A stretch of 15,456 nt of DNA, taken from Micractinium sp. NFX-FRZ (taxonomy: Eukaryota; Chlorophyta; Trebouxiophyceae; Chlorellales; Chlorellaceae). The stretch covers positions 1 through 15,456 of the forward strand of contig JAPTJF010000765.1 of NCBI GenBank assembly GCA_029339195.1, given 5' to 3'. The number at the start of each line of letters is the position of its first letter. Positions within the stretch are counted from its first letter, which is position 1. The position numbers and the translations under genes are program-made. The notes beneath the pieces are model-generated. The model worked only from the letters and a program-made list of their open reading frames with translations, was not told the origin of the DNA and ran no database searches. This document shows positions 8,752-15,456 of the stretch, piece by piece.

Positions 8752-10625
8752 TCACCACATGAAGCGAGCAGTGCTGCCGTTGGGCCAGAAAAAGGGGCGG
8801 GCGAGGAACAGGTAAAGTGCGGCAGCGTTGGCGGCGACAAACAGGGCTATGATTGCTGCCAGCTCGCGGGGGCTGGGGGTGCGCATGTGTAGAAATAGGA
8901 GGTAGAAAGGCACGGTGAAGTACCGAAACTCAACCAGGTGCGCTGGCACCAGCACAGCAGCGGTAGCGCCCGCCAAGGCAGCCGTCCAGGCAGGGCGGCG
9001 GTGTGCCAGTGACTGGCCAGCGGCCCAGGCTGAGTAGAGGTATGCAGGGATGAGGGCGTAGCGCGCCCAGGGGGTGGCGTTCAGTGCGCGGCGCCAGAGG
9101 TAGAAAGTAAAGTGGCGGTTATCAGCCAGCAAGAAAGGATGCACCAGGGTGAAGCCACGCACTGCAGCGGCGAGTGCGGCGGTAGACAGCACCAGCAAGG
9201 CCAGGCTGGCCAGTGGGCGGCGACGCAGCGCGCCACGCAGTGTGCCCGCCGCGCTGCGCAGCGCTGTCGGCGACCACAGCACTGGCGCCAGCCAGGCGGT
9301 GCAGTAGAGCAGGCAGTATAGTGGCTGCATGAGGTGGCGTACCGGCGCGTGGTGCGCCTTATCACCCACCACGATGCCGCCGTTCACCACCACAAAGGCT
9401 GCAAACGCTGCCACCACTGCCACCAGCGGCCACAAGTCTGAGACGAGCTGCCACTTGAGCAGCCAGGCCTGCCGCACCAGGCGCACCAGCTCGCCAGGCA
9501 GCGCTGCCACGCCGCCGCAGCCGCCGCTGCTGCTGCTGCTGCCGTCGCTGCGCTGCTCCTGCTCCTGCTGCCGCCTGGCCGGAGCGTAGCGCTTGCCGCC
9601 TGCTGTGCTGGGCAGGCACCTGTCGATGGCTGCTGTCGCCAGGGCAAAAGCCACCCACACGGCATTGGTCTGCCGCATCAGCACGGCCAGCGCCCCCAGC
9701 ATGCCTGCCAGGCGGTACCGCCGGTACTGCGTGGCCATGTACGTGGCCAGCGTGAAGAAGAGGGAGGGGACGTCCGTGTAGTAGAGGAAGGCGAAGAAGA
9801 AGTGCAGGGGGAAGAGGAAGCAGGCGGCAGACTGCAGGCAGGGGTGGGGGGCAACAGGTCGGGCGGGGTGGGCGCAGGGTGGCGAGGTGTGCGAGGGCAC
9901 AGGGACGAGCGAACCACAAGTTTTGTGAACTCAGAACCATTTGAGTTTCGCCCTGTAGGAGTATGCAGCAGCACACCCAGGACACCTGGCACAGCACAGC
10001 ACAGCACAGCACAGCTCACCAGGAGCATGAGCTGCTGCCGCGTTCGCTGCGGGTCCAGCCGCGCCGCTGCTGCGTAGAAGAGCGGCAGGCAGGCTGCCGC
10101 AAATAGAAGGTTCACGCTGCGCAGCGCTGTGGTGCTGCACAGCACGCCCGGCCGCAGGGCCAGCCCCGGCGGTTGAGGGTGCAGCAGCGCCACTGCGTGC
10201 CGTGCTGCTGCCTCCACCCTGCCAGCAGCCACCCCAAAAACATAGAGGCCTGGGAAGGTGGTGATCTTGGGATCCCACTCCCTCCAACGCCCCGCACAGA
10301 ATCGCTGTGTCTGGGGCACATGAAACGGCTCATCCTGTGGCGGCGTGGGGGAGCAATCGGGAGCAAGGTGAGTGGGTGTGTAGGACCCGAGGTGTGCAGG
10401 ACATTGGGAGCATCCATTTGCGACGCTCTGCGCCCCACGTACACATGAGCGACAGCTTCATGACACCTCATACGACTCCAGGACAAGCAGGCTGCTGGCA
10501 CTAGGGGCTGCCTTCTCGGGACGCACCATGTAGGGCTCGGGCGCCAGAGCGGCAAACAGCACCGCCACCGCCACCGACGGCAGCAGCAGCACCGCGGCCA
10601 GCTGCAGTTGCGGGATCCAACGCAT
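8752..10625 (-). CDS. ALG10: Dol-P-Glc:Glc2Man-GlcNAc2-PP-Dol alpha-1,2-glucosyltransferase (ALG10), 497 aa
   Basis: ER membrane enzyme that adds the terminal alpha-1,2-glucose to the lipid-linked N-glycan precursor, using dolichyl-phosphate-glucose (DIE2/ALG10 family). Three exons: 10625-10527, 10334-10020 and 9831-8752, all phase 0, with introns of 192 and 188 nt. The start gives an N-terminal membrane helix (residues about 7-28). Hallmarks in order: PEPYMDEPFHVPQTQ (29-43, the first-loop acidic motif, split by intron 1), WDPKITTFPGLY (53-64), FLYYTD (153-158), RQTNAVW (191-197), GDKAHH (294-299), HPFLLADNRHFTFYLWRR (from 369) and EFRYFTVPFYL near the C-terminus. Length is close to the human and yeast enzymes (about 470-525 aa). 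A Gln/Ser/Gly-rich insertion at about 208-245 is probably a disordered loop. The protein ends FMW. The gene is head-to-head with the ZNF830-like gene. Confidence 0.95.
9988..10013. repeat. CACAG pentanucleotide run in ALG10 intron 2
   Basis: Five consecutive CACAG units lie just inside the donor of ALG10 intron 2. The transcript reads CTGTG repeats directly after GTGAG. Confidence 0.85.
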
Positions 10626-10995
10626 GCTGCACTTTCTGATCAATCGTCTGCCTTCACACCGCTCAAAGTGCTGCCGAGAAGGCGGTAGGAGCCATCGTCA
10701 AGGCGCACCGACGGAACAAACCCAGATGATATCCAGGTTCGAGCTTCAGTAACATGCCCCTCGACAAGCATTGATCGAAGCAACCGCCCCGCTGGAGAGA
10801 GAGAATGGGAAGTGCTGCGCTGGCAGCCTTCAGGCAAGAGAACCAGGGTTTCGGCGGGCCTCCTCCGCCATCGACTGTGATCTGAGAGCTAACAAGAGCA
10901 CCGAGGGTGTCAGAGATCCCCGACATACACTGCTACACTGCACGCTTGTCCGATCGCCGCGCGCACTTGTTGAGCTAGCGGGGGGGACGGCGCAA
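10626..10995. promoter_or_regulatory. Shared divergent promoter region of ALG10 and the ZNF830-like gene
   Basis: 370 bp separates the two start codons, which point away from each other. The stretch must hold both 5' UTRs and both core promoters. No TATA box or long open frame with a recognisable product was seen. Shared use of one regulatory region is inferred from the spacing alone. Confidence 0.6.
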
Positions 10996-13900
10996 ATGTC
11001 TTCCAAGGGCAAGCTGGTGAGGGTAATGCCTGGCGGTGCAAAGCACGCGCCGGCTGCACTGCTGCCGCTTTGCCCGCTTGCTTGGCCGCTGTCGCCAGCT
11101 TAAGGGGCGTTCAGGCAATGCCACAGTGCATGCATTCACGGGAAGACACGCCGTCGCTACTGTAGTGGGGTTGTGAGTTGCCCGCCACCGCTCCACCACG
11201 CCGCCACGCCCCTGCCGCCACCACGCCTGCGAAGGCCCACCTGGCCCCCTGCCCCCCATTTGGTGCTGCCCGCAGTCAAAGGAGCAGCTGCGCGCACTTC
11301 GAGCGCAGCGTGCAGCAGCGCTGGCAGCGCAGCAGCAGCAGCAGCAGCAGCAGCAGGCCGCGGCGGCAGCACCAGCCGAGGCGCCCCCGCCGCCAGCCGT
11401 GGCGCCGTCGTACGGCAGTGCAGACGAGGATGCACGCAGCATGCCGCCGCCTCCGCCGCGTGCTCCCTCGGTGCGCAGCCAGCAGCAGCAGCAGCACACA
11501 GTTGCCTCTTACCATGCAGACTCCCAAGGCACGCGCCTGCACGACACAGCTGCGCTCCAGGCTGCGCCCGACGCGCACGCTGAGCCGTCGATCAATCAGC
11601 GCGGCGGGGGCGGTGCAGCAGGCGGCTCTCGCGGCGGCTCCGGGGTCGGAGGTGGAACCGAAGAGGTACGCAGCAACCAGTCAGCAACGCCTGCCAGCGC
11701 GTCCCAGCAAGCCATCGGCAGAGGTGCCGGCGCTGCGCCCGCGTCGGTTGTGGGGTCGGCAGGGCCTGGAGCAGCTGCCGAGGGTCAGCAGGTTGCAGCG
11801 GCGCCAGCAGCAGAGCACGCGCTGAGCTTAGAAGGGTCGACGGGGGCAGGCGCTGCGGCAGGGGCACCAGCAGGCGGCGACGTCACGTCTGCTGCCAGCC
11901 CCCGCGCGGATGCCGGGCAGACGGCGGTTTCTGGAGTGCCAGCTGGATTCTTCCAGCACGGGGCCCCAGCAGCGGATAGCATGGTTGATGGGCCAGGGGC
12001 CGGGGCGGGCCGCGGCGATGCTGACGCTGGCACAGTGGTCAGCAGCCGGCCGCCAGGAGGAGAAGCTGGCGACGGCGGTGCAGGCGGCGCCGCGCCGCTG
12101 CCGCGAGGTGGGTGTGCTGCTGCTTGTGCGCGGCGGCACGCATGCTGCATCACTGCTGCACGTTCTTGCTGGCTTTTAATCATGCCTGCGGCTGTTTGCA
12201 TGCCTTTCTGCACGACTGCCTGCCTCTGATAAACTCTCGTATCTCGGTGCCCGCCTGGTCCCATCTGCTCCTGCGGATCCTCTCAGTGCAGGACGGCGCC
12301 GCCCCACGCCACCATGTCCCCAGCATGCATGCTTCGGGGTGCCCTAAACACACTCGACCCCACCCTGATCCCTCCCTCACCACCACGTGCAGGTTTCTTC
12401 GAGGACAAGAAGGCGGATGCCAAGGCGCGGGGGGAGGTGCCCAAGTCAGAGAAGGACTTGAACAAGGTGGGTGGTGTAAGGGTGGGTGGGTGAGCCGGGG
12501 CCTACGTTGGGCGGGCAGAGTATGGCCCATGCAGGGCCACGCCTTCGCTGGGGCTGGGCTGCAGTTGAGCTTTGGGTGCGGGCAGGGGCTGGCCTGGTTG
12601 AGCTGGGCGCCGGCGGCCGCTCTCCTTCATGCCCTGCTTGCCAGGAGGCGGCCCTGTATGCAGCAGGGGAAGCGGCGATCAAGCTCTCGGCTTTACCCAC
12701 GGTGCCATGCCCTGTTGGCGGCAGGAGGGAGTGTTTTTTGTGTGGAAATGTATGCACCCCTTCTGTGCTCGCTCTTCTGCAGAGCACGCCTGCAGCCAGT
12801 CGAGGCGTCTCCCTCTGGCTCCCTCCAGCCCCCCCGTGCCCTTCTCACCTCCGCTTCCCTGCCCTTCCCCCCGCAGGAGTATGCTGACTTCATGAAGCAG
12901 GTGGAGGTCGACTCGGCGGCAGCTGCGCAGCAGCAGGCGGTGGATGAGGAGGAGGCGGCGGCGGGACGGCTGGATCGAGAGGACTTTGAGCAGTTGTAAG
13001 TGGGTGGATGGGCGCGTGAGGGAAACAGGGGGCAGGGGTGGCAGGCGGCAGCGGGGCGGCTGGACCGAGAGGACGTTGAGCAGATGTGAGTGAGGCTGTT
13101 GCGTTTATTGCAGGCTTGGTCGGGCAGGGGGCAGATGTGAGCTCGCCAGGATGCGGAGTTTTCAAGCGAGCACGGGCAGCGAGAGGAGGGAGGAGGGGAG
13201 TGGGAGAGAGGATGTGAAGAGGGAGCATGCTGAGATATGAGAGGTATGTGGGGCATATGATCGATTCCAGTGACAGCCTGACCATTGCTGGTTCAACACC
13301 GTGGAGGCCTGTGCAGCATGCCTTCTGGCGAGTCGTCCCTCCTCTGAGTGCGTGTGCCTGCAGGCGCTCACCCCGCCCTCAAGGCTTTCCCCGTGTGCTG
13401 TCCCCTGCCTTGGTGGAAGCAGACGCTCATCTTGCTTTCCTCCTTGCCTTGCCTGCCCGACCGTCTGCAGCGTGCGCATGCAGAAGCTTGAGGCCATCAA
13501 GGAGGCTGCCCGGGAGTCTAAGCGGCCGGCAGAAGAGGTGGATGCAGCGGCCGCACAGGCGGCGGCTGCCATAGCAGAGCCAGAGGTGCAGCGGCCCGTC
13601 ATTCAGCTGCCCAAGAAGCGGCGGGTGAGGGCTGGGTGCAGGGGTGGGTGGAGGAGCAGGGCACTCAGGGTGTGGATGCGGCAATTTGTGTGCTAAGCAG
13701 CCGGTGTTGCTGTGTGGCGCACGGCGTTGGTGCGATGAGCCGCACTGAGAGCGCAGCAGGCGTCGGCGCTGGGGATGGTGCGCAGCAGGCGTCGTTTGCA
13801 GCCCTTGCCCCAGCTTGCATGCCCGCTCCTGCCTCGTCCCGCCTACCCTCTGCAGCCTGTCCTGCCCTCTGTGCCTTAGTTGTGCACCCTGCAAGCCTTC

Positions 13901-14059
13901 CCCACCCTGCGGTTTCCCCTTGTTCTTTACTCTGCTCTGCAGGTGATGGACACGGTATCAGAGCTGGAAAGTGCGGCAGCAGGCGGTGGCGGCAGCAGCG
14001 ATGAGGAGGAGGGGGCGGATGACTTGCTCGACTGGCGGGCTAAGAAGTCGGCCTTCTGA
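10996..14059 (+). CDS. ZNF830/CCDC16-like nuclear protein lacking a visible zinc finger, 438 aa
   Basis: Homologue of ZNF830 (CCDC16), a nuclear protein linked to the spliceosome and genome stability in animals and plants. Six exons: 10996-11016, 11276-12107, 12393-12466, 12877-12995, 13471-13624 and 13943-14059 (1317 nt, phases 0, 1, 0, 2, 0 all consistent). Exon 1 codes only MSSKGKL, and exon 2 opens SKEQLRALRAQR, the family's basic N-terminal helix. Residues about 25-225 are low-complexity (nine consecutive Gln, then Pro-, Gly- and Ala-rich). VPAGFF (228-233) and LPRGFFEDKKADAKARGE (282-299) are the family-defining motifs; the second is rebuilt across intron 2. A charged coiled-coil stretch follows (EYADFMKQVEVD, GRLDREDFEQFVRMQKLEAI). 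The acidic tail ends DLLDWRAKKSAF, matching the family's terminal DWRA motif. The C2H2 finger usually found near the N-terminus is absent: no Cys-x2-Cys occurs in exons 1-2, and none was seen in intron 1. Confidence 0.88.
11331..11356 (+). repeat. CAG repeat coding polyglutamine
   Basis: Nearly uninterrupted CAG units in exon 2 of the ZNF830-like gene code nine Gln in a row, followed by an Ala-rich stretch. A second short CAG run at about 11480-11495 codes five Gln. Both fall in the predicted disordered region. Confidence 0.9.
12469..12490 (+). other. G-quadruplex-capable run at donor of ZNF830-like intron 3
   Basis: G-triplets at 12469-12471, 12480-12482, 12484-12486 and 12488-12490 have loops of 8, 1 and 1 nt. 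They start two bases inside the intron, whose donor GTGGGT begins at 12467. The first loop is one base over the strict 7-nt rule. Confidence 0.6.
12953..13092 (+). repeat. Duplicated exon end and splice donor, two 50-bp copies
   Basis: 12953-13002 spans the last 43 bases of exon 4 and the GTAAGTG donor. 13043-13092, inside intron 4, is a copy 90 bp downstream with 44 of 50 bases identical and no gap. Both code GRLDRED and then FEQ or VEQ, and both end in a donor (GTAAGT, GTGAGT). Reading through the first donor meets TAA at once, so the second copy cannot simply extend the exon. Confidence 0.9.
13002..13032 (+). other. G-quadruplex-capable run at donor of ZNF830-like intron 4
   Basis: G-tracts at 13002-13004, 13010-13012, 13020-13022 and 13028-13032 have loops of 5, 7 and 5 nt, within the usual quadruplex rule. 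The run starts six bases after the donor's first base (GTAAGT at 12996) and ends just before the duplicated exon copy. Confidence 0.75.
13629..13648 (+). other. G-quadruplex-capable run at donor of ZNF830-like intron 5
   Basis: G-tracts at 13629-13631, 13634-13636, 13641-13644 and 13646-13648 have loops of 2, 4 and 1 nt, immediately after the donor GTGAGG at 13625. This is the most compact of the four such runs in the window. Confidence 0.75.
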
Positions 14060-14264
14060 GCCGGCAGCAGGTACTAGGAAGAATGGACGGCTGGAAACCT
14101 CACTTGACGTTTTGCAGCTGGGCATGCTTGCAGACGTGGGGGCAGTAGGCCCCGGGCAGCTCCATTGCACCCTGCCTGCAGCGAGTCCTGCCCTCCCACC
14201 TACCACCAAACGGTGCGTGCTTGCCTCATGGTAGTTTCTGATTCAGAGGCTGGTCCATGAATTC

Positions 14265-14328
14265 TGAAAGTGTAAGGCAAAGAAAACTTGTATGAAAGTG
14301 TAAGGCAAAGAAAGTGCAAGGCAAAGAA
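14265..14328. repeat. Short direct repeat carrying TGTAA
   Basis: TGAAAGTGTAAGGCAAAGAA plus A occurs at 14265-14285 and again, identical, at 14293-14313. A third, shorter copy with one change (AAAGTGCAAGGCAAAGAA) follows at 14311-14328. The first two copies carry TGTAA; the third has TGCAA. Confidence 0.9.
14271..14303 (+). promoter_or_regulatory. Two putative TGTAA poly(A) signals of the ZNF830-like gene
   Basis: TGTAA occurs at 14271-14275 and 14299-14303, about 210 and 240 nt after the stop codon at 14057-14059. That is a reasonable 3' UTR length for a green-algal gene. Both lie inside the same duplicated element, so the signal itself was duplicated. Confidence 0.5.
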
Positions 14329-14371
14329 GAAAGGGCAGGGTAGGAGGAAACTTTAGAGAGTTCAAAGTCGA

Positions 14372-15456
14372 TCAGAACCAGGCGCTCATGGGCGCCGCCG
14401 CCAGCTCCAGCACACGCAGCAGCGCATTGCATGGCAGCACTGCCAGCCAGCCACCCCTGGTGCGCAGGCTGACCTCAGCAGCTGGCTCGTCGGTGTTTGT
14501 AGGCTGGTTGGCACCCCCTGCAGCGCAGCCAGCCGCAGCAGCCGCAGGCAGTGTGCCAGCAAAGCTGCCCGCCAGCAGCACGGTGCGCACAGCCGCCTTG
14601 AAGGCGGCGGGCCAGTGGTGGTGGGTGGCCGGGCTCCAGGTGCCGCCGCGGGCCAGGAACACCAGCCTGCACAGGGGCAGGCAGGGGAAGGTGGAGTCAC
14701 GTGCATGCACTGACGCAGTGCAGCCCGACCAGAGGCAAGCACCCCTAAAGAGGAGCAGGCTCAAGTCCCCCAGGCCCCTCACATGGGGTCCCACTCGTGA
14801 TGGAAGCTGAATGGGTCGAACTCGGGCAGCACCGGGCTGGGTGGGTGGCGCACAAAAGAGGGGGCAGGCACGTTGCGGTACACCGTGGGGCGGTAGCCTG
14901 CCGCCAGCAGCAGCTCCAGCACACGCAGGGGGAGTTCAGGAGGGGTTTGGTCATAGGCGTACATGTCCTGCACACAAACATGGCACTTGTCAGACGACAA
15001 ATGCAAAGGGTAAGGCGAGTCAGCTCCATTTCGGTCACGTTGACCCATCAGGAATAGCCGGGCCAGCACGGTGCGTAGGCACCACCGCTCGTACCTTAGA
15101 GCGCAGAAGCTCGTAGATTGGGCATGTGTAGCTGTCATCCCACTCCCGCCAGCCCACGTCCTCCATGGGCATGCTGATCCTGCTGGCATCAACGGCTGGA
15201 CGACCCCAGGCCAAAAGCGCTTCCACTGCCTCTGGCTTCCGACAGCGCACTGCACGCAGCAGCGCCAGCATCGTCATCGGGGTGCCTGCCTGGTGCAGCA
15301 GCGGCACCGCCACGTCACTCACTGCAGGGTCTCTGTGCATGGCTGCCTCAGCCAGCGTACGTGAGTCGCCAGATGCGAGGAGGGGCAGACGGCTGGCCAG
15401 CAGCGACTGCAGTGGTGCTAGCGGGTGCTTGGCAGTCAGGGCCAAATTAAACAGAC
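14372..15456 (-). CDS. Ankyrin-like repeat protein with C-terminal F-box-like motif (partial, 5' end outside window)
   Basis: The 3' part of a gene entering from the right edge. Exons: 15456-15095 (open at the edge), 14967-14783 and 14666-14372, with introns of 127 and 116 nt. Phases 0 and 2 match across the introns, and a split ATG codon joins the last two exons. The first exon has helix-turn-helix units of ankyrin type (LFNLALTAKHPLAPLQSLL; TPMTMLALLRAVRCRKPEAV; PIYELLRSK). The second carries PLRVLELLLAAGYRPTVYR, the clearest ankyrin-like helix. The last exon starts LVFLARGGTWSPATHHHWP, has an Ala/Gly/Thr-rich linker, and ends LPCNALLRVLELAAAPMSAWF. That end resembles the LPxELLxxILELA core of an F-box, although F-boxes are usually N-terminal. 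I infer a protein-interaction role, perhaps in ubiquitination. Repeat divergence leaves the ankyrin call moderate. Confidence 0.7.

Larger units (their letters stand above)
14060..14371. other. Convergent intergenic region with both 3' UTRs
   Basis: 312 bp lies between the stop codons of two genes that face each other, so the two 3' UTRs probably overlap. It contains a short direct repeat and two plus-strand TGTAA motifs. No TGTAA was seen on the minus strand for the ankyrin-like gene. Confidence 0.6.

Noticed and set aside
1..15456. Bacterial-type systems, CRISPR arrays, transposases, tRNA or rRNA genes
   Set aside because: None was seen. The intron-rich gene structure is eukaryotic nuclear, and the repeats lack CRISPR spacing or transposon-end features.

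Overview
The window reads as nuclear DNA of a unicellular green alga (core Chlorophyta). The evidence is GC-rich sequence, genes split by introns of about 115-475 bp, donors of the GTGAGT/GTGGGT/GTGCGT type, acceptors nearly always CTGCAG or GTGCAG, TGTAA poly(A)-type signals, and long Ala/Gln/Gly/Pro tracts in proteins. The species cannot be fixed from sequence alone. Gene models were built by hand from splice-site phase and protein-family motifs. Four of the five are complete, and each of those four sums to an exact multiple of three.

Layout: 1-838 is a tandem array of five indel-free 165-bp units that runs off the left edge. 1209-2078 (-) is a small three-exon gene for a 150-aa protein I do not recognise. 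2836-7257 (-) is a 14-exon gene for a PIN-LIKES/auxin-efflux-carrier-family membrane transporter (538 aa). 8752-10625 (-) is a three-exon ALG10 gene, the alpha-1,2-glucosyltransferase that adds the last glucose of the N-glycan precursor. 10996-14059 (+) is a six-exon homologue of the spliceosome-associated protein ZNF830/CCDC16, with no visible zinc finger. 14372 to beyond 15456 (-) is the 3' part of an ankyrin-like gene with a C-terminal F-box-like motif.

ALG10 and the ZNF830-like gene are divergent and share a 370-bp promoter region. The ZNF830-like and ankyrin-like genes are convergent, with 312 bp between their stop codons. The genes have unrelated roles (N-glycosylation, splicing, transport, probable protein interaction), so this is an ordinary euchromatic neighbourhood and not a functional cluster.

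The most unusual signals are structural: the exact-period 165-bp array with an internal inverted repeat; G-quadruplex-capable G-triplet clusters just inside several introns; a 50-bp copy of an exon end plus its splice donor inside the following intron; the missing C2H2 finger; three consecutive 27-33 nt exons and a GC-AG intron in the transporter gene; and a nearly pure C-tract in one of its introns.
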